This document shows positions 24,375 through 38,787 of a stretch of 64,000 nt of DNA, one piece after another (the stretch's first letter is position 1; each line of letters opens with the position of its first letter). A model generated the notes under the pieces. It saw nothing but the letters and a program-made list of their open reading frames with translations. It searched no databases and was not told where the DNA came from. Location: assembly GCA_900239685.1 (NCBI GenBank), contig OENT01000333.1:62001-126000 (forward strand), given 5' to 3'. Source of the DNA: Rotaria macrura (taxonomy: Eukaryota; Rotifera; Eurotatoria; Philodinida; Philodinidae). Made by a program: the position numbers and the translations under genes.

Positions 24375-27333
24375 GATGTTTTATATCGTACGTACGTAGA
24401 AATGAATGTCCGTATTTATTTCATTAGAATGAAAGAAATATATAAATAAAGATACATGTGATTACAGAATTGATTGTTGTTCTTCATCCAACAGACTGAT
24501 AAGTATAGAATGATTTCATTCATGAAGAATATGATGACATCTTTAAAGAATGGATAAGTAATAAAAAGTTAACTTTTATTTTTTTGAAGTCTTCATGACA
24601 AATCATTTATTCAGAATGTAAATCGAGATTTGAGATTAGAATACAACATAATGAATTTTTTTTTAAAAATCATTCCATAAAAGCAACAAACCAGCCTTAT
24701 GATATCGTTCCGAATCAATCAATTAGATTTGATAAGATTAAAAATCATCGGTTGAATTTTGTACCATTGCTCGTAGCTCACTCCACGGTTTCACTCTTGA
24801 TTGCAATACAAATCACTAAATAAAAGCTTGAGTCTTGTTTTTTTGCCTCTAATAAAATTATCTATTAAGAAGACCGAACTTACAATAACACCATTTTCAA
24901 TTGATAGTTCTTTTAGTAAGAAGCAATTGTGCATATAACTAATTTATAGATTTCACTGGTAACCATTGTTTTTATTCATGAAACTTGATGAGGATGGATA
25001 CGTCATTTGGCAGTTCTAACTGTTTGAAAGGAATGATTTAAAAAAAACTAGTATTTAAAGACATCATTATGCTACGCTATTCAAACTCTATGAAATCGAT
25101 GAAGAGTAGCCTGTAAGAATTTGACATGTTTTACTACATAATCCCTATTTTACAAGATACGCATGTTTCTGGAATTTTTTAATATGTTTTAATAGTTTGC
25201 AATGAATCCTTTATATTCGTGACACAATAACTCAGCTCGATTTAAAGAAAAAAAGTATAAGAAGATAACTTTAATTAACTGAACCTATATTTCAAATTGA
25301 AAGTTGAACAGAACTCTTGCTCTTTTAAAACAGAATTCCCTTGTTATCAGCTGAAAAGGGGAAACTATTAGTTGTAATTGTTCATCCAAAAGTTCATATT
25401 TCTCTCTTGGTTTTTAATTTAACAAGCCCAACTTTGCAATCGTTCAACAATGATAGAATGCTCGTATTCTTAGGTTTTCAAGTCTTTGATAAATTCATAC
25501 AGTGATGGGTTTTTCTGTGGATACTGTTGAACAGACTTTATGTACAAATTTATCGTCAAACTGGATTATAATCACATTTATTAAATAGCTCTATGCCAGC
25601 CTTCGGATGAATCATTCGTTTGCGGTAAAGCTATTGTTCCAATCAGAGGTGCCAACAAGTCATTTTTTTCTGATTTAACCTGCATGTTAACCGTGACCGA
25701 TGAATGCCTTTGTTTTTATTCCAGATCCATTACATTTTCCACTCTTCTTTTAGCTCATGATATTGATTTTAAATTTTTTTCTTGAAGATAATAGAACAGC
25801 AGCTTCTTACAGAAAATAGCGAATAAAATAAGAGATGTAATTTGCTTGTATACGTACAATTTCTATAACTATACAACACAAAAGCACGCTTGAGATCCAG
25901 ATCAAGACGCACACGGGGTACCACGTGGTTACGCACTCAAACTTACATGTATACCCATTCAAAGTGGTACATTTAAGTGGAGTCTAACGTTTCATTGGAA
26001 AAGTTTGTCAATGCAGCCTCTCTTTTGGGTTCACAGGTTAAAGCCACACATTCTACGTAAGCTAGTATACCTCATCACATTTAACACTGGCTATTATGGT
26101 TTTTATTCTTGATTGAGGCTATAGTAGAGGAAAGGGACGAATAGCAACCACAAGAGCTTTAACTTTCAATTTACACTCACAATTTTCTTCGAAAATATAT
26201 CTGAATTTCACAACAAGAAGCCTAATTATCATTAGAACTTCGGAGAAATATTGGGATATAATTTTGTGTCAAAATACTCTCACCCCCACGATGAATACAG
26301 CTCGCAATAAAATATGGGAGAAAGATTTTATACATAAAAGAAGTTCTCTGTATTACCTATTCAATATCGTATTAACGTGGCGGTATCATTTCTTGCCTGA
26401 AAAATATTACCGTTATTATTGTAAGTATTTGTAAGAAAGTTGGAGCAATAACGTATACTAACGATATCTCTTCCATAGACGATGTTTTGAGAGCAATCAA
26501 ACGCAATCTTTACACTTTTTTCCAAGAAACAGTTGGGTGAGTCTATTGCACTAAACTATTGTGTATTTACGAAGTATTATTTCCAATAAGATGTAGCATG
26601 TGATCGTTGGAATAGAGCAGACTTGGACAACAAGTTTCACGTGGTTGGAGATCATGCCTAGTTCACCTTTGTGGTGTATCATTGTCGACAAGGAAAAATA
26701 GTAACTTACATACAGCACTTGAACAGCCATCGGCGCAATACAAAATCTTAGGGAATGACAAGCAGGAGATATCAATCTATGAAACGTGATACTGGCAGAA
26801 ACTTGACATTGACTGATAGAGAAATTCTATTTATCGCCTATCTGCTATTTGCAAAAAATAATGGACAAATAAAAAACAAACAAACAGACCGATAAAGTTA
26901 CCTTGGTGAATCTTCTCCTAGAAGAGACCACCTTACACTGTTTGAAATACCAGTAACAGCTGCTGATCAGCATTTTCAAGGAATTAAAAAAAGAGACGCC
27001 TTGAAGAAGATGAGTCGAAGGGTATGGGTGTTGCTGTTCATGGTATAGCTACTTCAAAAAAAAACAGAGCATTCACATCGCATACCCTCATTCTTAAAAA
27101 AGAGAATAGATCAGTTTTCTTTATTGCTCGCTTATTATTTATAAAGCTATGAGAAAAAAAAAGATATCTTCTTCTTAATATATAAAATCATCAGCACGAA
27201 CAATTATATAAAAGAAGCAGATATATTGGTTCAAATTTAATTGATTTGATGATTGAATATGCGCACACATAATTATTGTGTCATGTGTAATATTCAATGA
27301 CTTTATTTCATTTTTCGATACCATTGCATTTGA
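24375..27333. other. gene-poor interval
   Basis: About 3 kb between two minus-strand genes. It contains the promoter of the coiled-coil gene near 24.4 kb. A patch at about 25.88-26.10 kb is less AT-rich than its surroundings (contains CACACGGGGTACCACGTGG) but shows no coding frame. No exons or clear repeats found. Confidence 0.45.
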
Positions 27334-30300
27334 TTAAGAGTTCGAATTTTGAACTGTTTTTTTTGATGATCCAGATTGATTTGTTTGAGAATTCGATTTT
27401 CCAGGTTTCTTTGCATTAACAATACGAAAACTTTCTAGAATATAAAAAACTACAAATATATTTATTCCATTAAACGATTAAAGAGTGTATATCAGATACA
27501 ACGAAGCATACTCATCTTTCATATGAGTTTGATTCTTTACCAGAATGATATTTTTGAGCAATTTCTTATAACTAACTATTAATGAATATCAGTTAAATAA
27601 TCATAAAGTCTATTGGTAACTAATTAGAGAATATTTCTTTAAGTAAACCAGAGTAAAAGTTAAAGATTTCAGAACAAGCTTTAGAACACGAACCGCATCT
27701 ATGATGAGATTTTTTAATGAAATTGGACTTCAAGAATAAACTGTCTATTCAAATCGGTTTTCTAGCGATTTTAACAATCGCGAAAAAACCATTTTCACCT
27801 CATCATCATGTAGAGATACTCATGAAAGATATGTTTCGTTTGGAATTGATTTTGAACTTTTCATTTGGGTTGACAACCTGTTCTTCTCTCCCATGTCTCT
27901 TATTGGATTAAGATTTTGTAGTTTCAGAAGCTATATGAACAAAATTTACAATGGAGTTTCCATAAATTCAGCCTCGATTTGTAGGCTTTTCGAAAATACT
28001 TGATGTGAGCATCGATATGGTTTTCTTGTCCCATTATTAACTCTTAATTTTAGATGGATAACTTCTTGAAATACATGTTTCTACTGTTAAATTTTTCATA
28101 TTATCCAAACTATTAACTTAACCAACGTATTGCATATAAAAACAACTCAAAGAAAGTTCACTATCACGAGATACATGTGTTCTACTATTTCAAAGTCACA
28201 TCGATGAAGAGTGATGTAGACCATATGTGTATTTACTTAGGGAATAAAAATCAAAATCGTACTTTGATGCAATAGTAGGTATTTCGAGTGAAAAACATCC
28301 TATTTGAAGGTTTTTAATTCGAAGAATTCTACAATTGACCTTTTTGCCGATTCTTCGTACACAGAATAGTAATTTTATAGAAAGTTGATATAGAATTGAC
28401 CAGTTTTTGGGCATGCCATAAGATGAATAAATACAATTGAAATCAAGTTTACAGACTTCTGATTTGATTTCAATGAAGGAGAAAATCCAATCACACTGAT
28501 GATTATATGTATCTCATGAAAATGACCATAGATGAATTTCGTATTTATATCTTACCAAGAAATTCATTAATATCAATTCTTCCATTTTGATCTAAGTCCA
28601 TAGCAGTACTGAGTTCTTTAATATATGCTTCATTTATACTGTTGACATCATTTTCATCATAAAGTAAAAGTTTGAGAACATCAGAAACTTCATTAGGACT
28701 TATAAAACCTATGATATATATATATATATATATGTATGTATTAAATAAATAAATATTCATCAAAATAAAAGGCACGATACCTGAATGGTCCTGATCAATT
28801 AAATTAAATAATCGCATAAGTAAATCTTTCCACATATATAAATCTCCCATAATACCAGAATTAAACTAAAACAATAAGAATACAATATTAATTTATAAAT
28901 CCATCTGTTTTTTGTTTTTCTCTATAGTACTTGAAATTTCGTATTATCTATCGTATATTCATCGAATATTGTATTATAAAGAATTCCTTGTTCATCTTCT
29001 TGTACAAGTTTTGAACGTAATGTGAGCCAAGGTAATTCAATTCGAAGTATATTCGTCATAATTTCAGACCAAACTTTCAAAGGTAAATGATCTAATTAGA
29101 TTAAAAAAAAAATGCAAGTCTTCTTCGAACAAAAATAAACTTATTGTAAGTTTTATACTAGTTCGATATCTGTCTCTTTTTTCAAATTCTTTTTGAAGTA
29201 AACTTTTATTCGTCATAATTTTTTCTAATAATGACTGATAAGCTGGATCTTGAAATAATGTTATTCTTTAACGAACAAAAAAGGAAGAATAATAGATACT
29301 ATCTCAGTTTTGATTATCTTACTGTTTATTAAAACTCAATTTTTTCATATCAATGGGCTCAATTTTGTATGAAATTAACCATGGCTCTTGTTCGTTATAA
29401 TCCCTAAAATAAATTTGATATCGAAAACAAATCAAAACAAAAAAGAATATCAGACACACACACCACCGTATAACTGCACCCCAATTAAATCCACCACAAT
29501 AATTTGATGCACTAAAAACAGTTAAAACTTTTTCATTATGTGTATATTCATAACCCTTTTGTTTGACTTGATGTGAACGTATAAGCATCGAATAATTATA
29601 TTTTTTAAGAAATTGTTCTGTTATATTTGAACCAAAAAAGGAACCTATATTTCTTTCATCATTATTTCGACAACCCCTACGATTATGAGGATCAGGGTCA
29701 CTCCAAAGTAAATCTAAATATAATTCACATCGAATAGACGAGATCATTTGTATTATTATTGTTATTACCTTGTATTTGAGTATATTCATTATCTTCATCA
29801 GCGGTTAATCTTTTACCACCACTTTTAGATTCTGGCGGTATTTCCATTGAAACATCTACAAAACGATAAACATCAACATTATTTAAGATCTTTAATATTC
29901 GAACTTTGAACAAAATTTGCTGTTTTCTTTTCGTCATAGTTGGATAAAAAGTAGTGAGTCATTACTAAAAATGTTGCTGACGTTTGAGATGACATTTTTT
30001 CACATCATTAAGAATGTAGTTCTTACGTATTTTTTACATTAGCCATAATTAGAATCTGGTGAAATTTTTTAACTTTTTTATCGGCTGATTTCACCCAACG
30101 TTGAGATTTTCTGTTTTGCATTAAGCAAAACCTATGGATAGATTCGGAACGAGTGCTCAAATCTAACCATAAATAGTATGAAGGATAGATAGCAGTCCAA
30201 AATTTTCCTATACTGTAATAAATATTCCAAGCTTCGATTAGAATGTTGTTTCTGAAGCTGTTGCTGATTGATGTCTAATACAAACAATAGATTGAGAAAA

Positions 30301-33300
30301 AAAAAACTAAAGAATGTCAATTTTTCATCAAGACTACAATTGGTTATCGAGCAAATTTTTCATAACTGTGATAAAATATCTAGAAGCATGTATATTCTTA
30401 TTAAAAAAAATTTCATCGTTCTTTTTACATTCTAGACATCGATCTATTTCTAAGAACTACTCAATATTCGTCAGAAGTTTTTACTATTTTACTCATCGTG
30501 CAATTAGGAAAAAACATTAAATCTTGGATTCTTGAAAAATATGTCATTTTATGAAAAAAAAAGTCTGTTACTCGATAAAGTATATGCCCGTATGCTTATT
30601 TGTCTGTCTGAAACAATCAAATCTTAGATACAATTCCTAAAACAGAGAAAGTCTCCTGTTTTCTGTTTTTTTTCGACTGATATTTCAAGGAAGATGTGTA
30701 TGAGTGAGAAGGAATGTAGGTGGTACTTGTGCGGATATCCATGCATGATCATATACAAGATTAGTCGAGTTACTGAACACAAAATCTTTTAAAAAGACTA
30801 AGTGTAGCGGCATCGACTCTTACACTGATATCCACACTCACAACTTCGCTCATTCATATATGAGTCATCGAGATATTTCAAAACTTTTACTATCTCATCA
30901 GGCTCAGAGACAGTTCAGTTTATCTTATGTTTTATATATTAGCGACAAATAATCGAACAACAATAACAACTACGACCAAGGAAGTTTCTCAGAAATCAAA
31001 CAATCAAGATTATTTATTGGATTTTCTTACAATATTTCTTCATACATCTCATAGAAAAAGTCCATTGAAATCAAATTAAAATATTATGTCGATCAAGTCT
31101 AATCTAACTGAGCGTAGTCAACTGAATTTTTAAAAATTTTTCAACCGAACAGATCCAATCTTTCATCGATTGTGTTTGTAAAGTAGTGTATCGTATCGAA
31201 TAGTTTTGTATATTCGGTCGAAGATCAGTCGAGTCCTACTAACGAGCGTTTTATAGATATGTTTAATGAATAGAAAGTTCATCATAATTTAGTTTATAAT
31301 TGACAGCACTCATTGAACCAATTTTACCAAACTATATTTGAGTTGTCTCATAAGTGACACAATATCAAGTGTACTTCAGAAACAACTATAGGCTGAGAGC
31401 AACCAACAGAAACATCATCGATCATCTATTCGGATGTTCAGATAGATAGACTAGTCATTCATTCAATCGCTCAATCTCACGTTAACTTTCAGCATTTCAA
31501 GAACAAATTATCTTTTCGAAAAAAAGTGAAGAAATCTTATGCTGAGAACTATTTGTTATTCAATTATTGTACTAACCGAATGTTTCGATTTGATGAAAAA
31601 CCACCAAAAGCATAGATTTTTATTATCATTTTCTGATCCCATGTATTTCTGTTATAGTTGAAAGGAATTTTATAATGAAGATCAGCGCAAAAAAAAGACT
31701 ACATCAAAAAGGGTAGTTGCGATACTTGAAACCAATTTTCATCAAGTTTCGTCTCCTACAACTCGTCACTATCTCTTTTTGGAGCGCAACTACCATATCG
31801 AAACAATATTTTTTCTCATAAATTATTACAAAAGTTTTTTAAAACTATGCATTCTTTTTTCCTAACCATAGAACGAGTAAAACTGAAAAAAAAAACATAT
31901 TTGAATCAATTTTAAGACTGCAAAGATTACATTATCCCCCAAAAAAAAACAATACTATTGATCGATAAATAACTAGATGAACTCTATCAAACTGTGATAA
32001 AGAAACGTCAAACAAGCCAATTTGCTGAAACTCCAAAATGTCGATATTCTTAAAAAACAGTAATAGATCATTGCTATTCTTACATCGATTTCTTTGAAGA
32101 GAGTTGATTTTTTCTAGATTAATAGAATCAGATATTCCTCCATGTATTATAATAAGTTTTGATTTTCCTGTATGAACAGATGAATACAGTGGTAACCAAC
32201 TAAATATATCTTTAAATAGATCAAGTAATGGTGTTTTAAATGTCTAAATAAACATGACATAGATTCAAGTCTACAAAAAATGATGAATTAACTCGATATT
32301 TTCGATTAACTTCATCTTGAAAACCATATTCAGATGCAATCATTATATCTTCATGGTTCCCTATTTAATTTTATGAAGAAGAAAAAAACACTAAATAAAA
32401 AACTAACGATGAAAAGAAAACAATTACCTCGATTAAGAAAGACTGCACTTGGATAGAGAATCAATGCAACCATAAGTAAGAGAATAACTTCAACTGAATT
32501 ATCACCTCGATCAATAAAATCTCCATTAAATATATATGGATTATCTATGTCAGGTAGTCCATTCTAATAGATAGTTTCAAAGCAGACTAAAAATTAATAG
32601 TCATATAAATATTTAGTTTACCGCATTAAATATATGTAATAAATCAGCTAATTGCCCATGAAGATCACCGATAATGTATGTATGATGTAAAATAGATAAA
32701 TCAATACGATTATAGTTCGGTAGAGTTGTAAGTATAGCACGTGCTTGATGAAGTATGTGACAAACGTATTTTTCGTGTAATATCTATGAATATATAAACA
32801 AACATATTTGTTTAACGAATTGTAGTGATTAAAAAATCAGTTATATTTCTGTGTTATATTAAGACGAAAATCTAATGAAGAGGATGCGAAAATATTTATT
32901 GGTTATTTTTATCAATGCTTCTTAATTAATTAAGCATTCAAAAATTTAGAGAAGAGAGAGAAAGAGCCATGATGTACATTTTTTCATGTTAGGTTAAAAT
33001 ATGGTTTTGCCACTGGGAACTGATTGAATATGACACACAGAAAAGAATTGAAAAAATAACAATGTGTTTTCGGGAAAAAAAGTTTTCGATAAAAAATGCC
33101 TAAGGAAAGGCTCGTACCTTTCTTTTTCAAGGAAATATTGTTCTGTAAAATTCTCTTGTGATATATATCTTTCAATGCAATCTAACTGATTGATTCTGAA
33201 TATAGGATGCGGGTGGAGATTATAGGTGGAATGCTATCCCTCATCTGCACCCACACCATAACGGCCCAATTTTCATAACCGTTATCGAAATTTAATCAAA

Positions 33301-34823
33301 TTTTAAACATTAAAGATATTAAGAAGAATTCTACAGTTTGAAACAAAATTTTAAGGTAAGACCTCGTAATCTATCCATCATCCTGGAATAAAAACCGAGT
33401 GAAAAATTTTAAAACTAAAGCTCCTAGGGTTCAATATTTTCGAATCTAAAGTTATCTGTATTCCTAATTTCAAATGAAATCGTTTGGTCTAGTTCTAATA
33501 GAGCTGTTCCAGAGATACGAAATATTTTTCATAAGTAATAGTCAAATTATAACTAGCTTTTAGTTTTTGAGTATCACTCGTTGATTTAGTCTCTGGTCTG
33601 CATGTGTCGAAAATATAATTTCAAATAAAAATGAATAGCTTTGTTCGATTCCTTCATAAGATAAATAGCTGTATCATTTTGACATGTAGTTTCGTTAAGA
33701 AAGCATTATTCTCTGTCGAAATATTCCCCAAATCTATACTGATATCTATGTTCTGAACACCAAAAATTAGAAATTTTTATTCAACATGTATGAAAGATTT
33801 TGTTTTTAATCAAATGTAATTATTGGAATACCAAGAAAATTACGTAGAGTATTTTTTCGGAAACTTAGTAAATGTGCTATCTCACTTTTACAATAGCCAT
33901 TATCTTTTTCTCATGTTTACTAGTCTTAACTAATTATTGTATTGAATCTAAATAGTTAAATCTATCAATGTGCATAATTTTGCTTTTGCTCATAGTTCTT
34001 TCAATCATCTATCGACGTATCAACATTATAAAGTATTTTATTATGTTTTAAATCTTCATACTCTGCAAGTGATGTTGAATGAACTGTTTTACTTACTTGT
34101 CCATGTTGAAAAGCTTCAATTAAATCTACAAATGTTCGTCTTGTAATTAGACCTTCAATGCCTAGAAACAAATGAATTGTTAATTCATTTTCATTTAAAA
34201 AGAAAACAATCACATACGTGGTCCACGGTAACTAGCTTCAACCGGAATACTATCAGGATTTGTTGATCTCAATAATTCTCTTTCTTCTAGATAACAGAAA
34301 ATTGAATATACGTTTCCATCATCTATTTGAATTCAAAATAATACAGTACCTACAGGCAATCGAGCTTTCTCAAGTAATTTTGCAACAGATGGTGAAAGTG
34401 AATCGGATGCTTTGAGTAATTTTTCAAACATATCTTTTAGCTGTGATGTATAAATTTCACATACTATTGTCATTGCAAAGCGTTTTTGAAATATTTTCCT
34501 TACTTTTGCTTGTGTTTGTTCACTTGAATATTCAAGTTTTTCATGTAATTGCCATACTGCTTGGTTTTTTAATTTAAGCCGAGCTTGGTGATTACGAAAT
34601 GCACTTTGAATTTTTGATGCAGATTTCTCAACTAGAACAAAATTGTGAATGTTCTCGACTTCGAATCAGTTGTAAGTCTGAGAAAAGTTTTATTAGACGG
34701 AGCAGCTAAAACGTCCATCGTCTGTTAGTTCAATATGCATCTAGTCACTGTCCCACCTTTTAAATATAGTTTTTCGAAACCATTTTTTCAAAATCTCTTT
34801 GCATAATTACTATTATTTTTCAT
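27334..34823 (-). CDS. PPEF: PPEF/RdgC serine/threonine phosphatase with EF-hands
   Basis: Sixteen exons join in phase from 34631 to 27334: 34631-34504, 34440-34350, 34286-34218, 34161-34097, 32783-32622, 32563-32428, 32360-32293, 32243-32084, 29855-29769, 29713-29464, 29403-29323, 29265-29159, 29091-28931, 28865-28781, 28708-28556, 27434-27334. A 5' exon 34823-34811 (MKNN) is a guess by phase. Total about 638 residues; human PPEF1 is 653. An N-terminal IQ motif ([15 protein letters not shown]) binds calmodulin. The PPP core shows [34 protein letters not shown] and SASNY, the metal-binding and catalytic set. Two C-terminal EF-hands read DQDHSGFISPNE and [12 protein letters not shown], closing in NEFLESFRIV. 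The family includes Drosophila RdgC, which dephosphorylates rhodopsin in a calcium-dependent way. The introns 34096-32784 and 32083-29856 are unusually long. Confidence 0.93.
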
Positions 34824-37450
34824 GATATCAAAAGACATGAATTAAATAAATACAGATACTTACATAATAGAGCACTACAATAGGAATAGTGAGATACTAC
34901 TTAATGATCTGGTTTTACAAAGCACAAAAAGAAAGCATTAGTCACTCGTTCGGAATTCATTTCAGGTACGTCTTGTGTCTTGCTCTTTCGAGATATTACT
35001 AATACTCATCAATTTTCTTATGCATGCATAAGATCTCCATATATTAAAAGAAAACGAAAATTAATAAGATAATCATATCGACAGAAAACCAAGAGAACTT
35101 ACGAAGAATTGGAAGACGAATCAGAACAGAATGATTTGGGGATTTAATGCTTGACTAACTGAAAGGAATACTACAAAAGAGGATTATGAAATGAAATCAG
35201 TTCGATGAATAGAAAGTGTTACTTGTGTATATTTCCATGCAATACATGACGCAAAATCATCAGGCTTTAATATTTTAACTACTTTTGTCGAGATTGGCAG
35301 TCGTGTCCTACAATTGAGTCGAGTACTAGGCATGAAAAATAAAATCCCTGATCGATTGCAGATTTGAGATCATGTTTAGCATATCACTTGGCAGTTAATC
35401 AAATCTCCATGTTTCAAAATATTTTAAACTATAGAATTAAAATCGACTCGATCATCACTGAACAACTGATTTTCTTTGAGAAAAGACCACATAAATGGCA
35501 GCGCAGTATTATTTTACGAAGCTACATTCTATTCCGAATGCATCAAGATCCAGCAAATGTTATCAATGATATTGATCAAATTATACAAGCAAGAAGACAT
35601 TGAATGAATCATCAATCACTTTATGCGCTTATCTCTTTGTGAAATTAGATGTAATCAATTCTTTTTCTAGCTTTTTAGCGGAAAATATAAACGCTATACT
35701 TTTTAATATGAAGAAAAATTTAGAAGCTGTACTATGACTTGTAAAAATATCTGCTGAGTGTTGATTATCACCAGGTCAGGTCCTGCCAGACGCCGTGTAC
35801 TACTACCTTGGTTGTGATGGTTTATACTCAAAAACAAATGCTCAATCGAGACCCGATGCAAAACAGCGTACCCACACAGGACACTAATTGACAATGTTTT
35901 TCATCTGTTACAATAGTTTATACGTGATATTTATACCTTAAATCATATAGGAAATTTCCATACTTATCGCTATGTGTCTTTTATCGATCTTGACATCCTT
36001 CTTCCATCTCCTTTTCTGAAGATGATGATAAGAATTGATAGATTCATGAACTTATGTAAGCTGCCGATTTGGTTCGCTTTACCTTATCTAAATTGAGACC
36101 TTTGATAATCTTTGTGAAAATATGCTGATGATTCTACTGATGTTAAACCCGAGTTTTTATTGACTTTATTTCATTGTCTATTGGAGAACCGATGCACGGA
36201 TATGATTTTTCAATAATTTTCAATGTTTCGTCAGACTTTTCAATCTGCTCCTAACTATCCAAGTCAAATCATTTATGTGATCTCCTTTAATACAGATATG
36301 TATAACAATATGACAAGTGGAATGATCGATATTTGTAATTCTCAACTATGTTTTCCATTTAAAATATCATTCCTCTAATAATAAGGCATGCTAAAAACAA
36401 ATCATTAAAATATTTAAAGGTAGCAATATTGTTATGACTGTAATTTGAACAACATGCAATAGTATTGAGAGACGGAAATACAGCGGCTCGACCATCGCTG
36501 GTATAGAGTATACAGTCCACTTTATTATTGTAAACAACAAGCATATATGTACAGGAATTCACTAGAGAGAGCGTGCAAGATTCTTACTAAAAGAAAGAGA
36601 TAGAAAATGAATAGTTGTGCTAGTGTTCAATGCCAGCGAGACAATCGATAAATTTTCATAAAATTATGTTTTCATCTTCTAAACATTTTCAGAGAATGAC
36701 TGAACCTATTTTTGAAACACGATCTAAAAGGGGAATCTTAAAGTATAGAAGTAAAAATTTGATTCTTCTGCTCCTGAATACGAATAGCAGAAGTTAACAA
36801 TGAAAATATTTCTAGTATTATTGATCAAATTTTTTCTAACATAGTATTTTTAAAAGAAAAGAAATAGATTTCTATGCGCTAAATTTAATAAGAGTTTACA
36901 GGGCGTACTATTCAATTTGATTACGTACAATGCTACTGGAAAAACTCGAGTCTAATCAAATAATTCCCTTGCTCAGTTGTTCATCGCGTTCACTCCCACA
37001 GACGTGATAGACAACATAGCAGAGACATGGATCACAGACTGTGAAAGACATTTGAACAATTACGTGCTTTCCTTTGTTCAAACACTTTAACACTATTAAA
37101 TGGTAACAGTTCTTCCATTTTTTTTAAATATCAAGCATCATCAATCACTAGAAGTTTCTGCAGTATAATTGTGATAACCGAACGGTAATGAGTCATTACA
37201 CAAGAAGTATGTTTTTTCCACAGAAATTAATAGAAGTGATCGAGGCAACAAGATAATATTATTCTTGTTTTGTTATTGCAAGTATGCTTCGTTTCATTTA
37301 TCTAATTGTATTTTTCTTCCTTCTCTTGTATGTTAGAATAAAAATTTTAAGCATGTGTGGAACACTATAAGATTTTTTTTCAGTCTAGAGATTTCATAAA
37401 CAAAAACGGTTGACTCGTTTTGTTCACTAATTTGATTAAATTGACTGAAA
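34824..37450. other. gene-poor interval upstream of PPEF
   Basis: About 2.6 kb, likely including the PPEF promoter. Open frames here (for example a 79-codon plus frame at 35364-35603) have no motif or supporting splice pattern. No repeats recognised. Confidence 0.4.
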
Positions 37451-38263
37451 ATGACTTGTACTTATGCTACCAAACATGAAAGAGTCTTAGACAGAATCAA
37501 ATGTATTGATTTTCGTGAAACTCGAGATACAGATGCAACATTCATTAACTGGGAGTGGATTGCAGAGAAATGCATCCTACTACACAAACTTCTACAGGAT
37601 GGTGTGAAAATTCATATGATGATTGTTTTGCTGATTATTCCGAGCGTGCTCGTAAACTGAAATTATCCGATGCAAGTAGAAACCTCATTCTCAGTGCGGC
37701 AATCGACAAACGAAGAAAATGTTCGTCTGCTATGCTGAAAGAAATTGTAGAGAAATAGATGGAGTATGTTGTTACAATAATAATTGATTATCATCATCAT
37801 GGAGAAGGATTTAAAAGAAGTTTCGGACTACTCGAAAGCGTTTCAAAACGGAAACTCATATTTGAGACAGACGATGGTTTTGTGATTGGTTAATAGATTG
37901 GACTCAAGAAAAACTTTTTCTATCTCATCCTATCAGATAAATTTCATGTTTGGATTGTTTGTAGGACAAATTACTAGAACGATCGAGTTTAGGCAAATAG
38001 GGTTGAATAAAAACCCAATGTGCACTGATAGTTACACGTATTTTCGTTTGTCAAAGACAAAGAAAATGTAATGGATCTCGATCATATGATACTAGTTCAT
38101 GATAAAGCATCATATATGCGAGCAAATATGACTCAGCATTTGCTCCAAGACAACAACATCGATTTCGGGGTGGAGCTACGATACCTGCCCTTAAAATTCA
38201 CCGGTTCTGAATGTTGTTGAGCAAAACATGATGTTATCAGGAACAGAACATAACCATTAAAAT
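37451..38263 (+). pseudogene. dead Tc1/mariner-superfamily transposase
   Basis: Fragments of an IS630-Tc1-mariner transposase occur in order but in different frames. There is a helix-turn-helix region with the typical linker (KLKLSDASRNLILSA...KRRKCSSAMLKEIVE, frame from 37555), the RHLKSFGL-like second half near 37810 (KRSFGLLESVSKRKL), a WTQEKLFLS-like stretch near 37905, LVHDKAS with the second catalytic Asp at 38101-38103, and NSPVLNVVEQNM near 38190 with the Glu codon at 38219-38221. At least two frameshifts and several stops break it; the first catalytic Asp is not evident, and the usual SPDLN reads SPVLN. The D-to-E spacing is about 39 codons. No terminal inverted repeats flank it clearly, so it is an old immobile copy. 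Confidence 0.75.
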
Positions 38264-38787
38264 GAAGAAGCATGAAAAAAAGATCTGTTGTACGTTTTTT
38301 TGCAAAGATGCAACCTAACAGTGAAGTATTTGAAACTCTCTTGTGCTCCTATCCTTAACGTATTTGTGTAGTAAAAAGTACCAATGGATGTTATACTTAT
38401 TATTCATCGAATCTGAAAAAAGTAATTCTAATTGATATCTTTCATCATTTTAAATCAGATTTACTTCTAACTACAACATGAAAGAAACTTTTTCCTACTA
38501 AAACAGCGAAATTTTCTCGATATTTGCTATGTTTGATGTTGAAAAAACTTGGAAGAATTCTTGCCATGTAATACTGTTAAATCCGATTTTCGATACACTT
38601 TCATTCAGTATAAAAGTTTTTATTGATGCTGCTTAAAATCACAGCATAATACTTCCTGAAAAAAACATTTTAATGCACATACTGTAGATACTAAAAGATG
38701 TTCCAAAAGTCTTATGTGAAAGTAAATTCGAATAACTTCATCATGTATCAAACTGAATCAAGTGATTTTTTTCACAAAGTATAGATC

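Noticed and set aside
35364-35603. 79-codon plus frame with balanced composition
   Set aside because: No recognisable motif, no adjoining exons in phase; could be a relic but unsupported.
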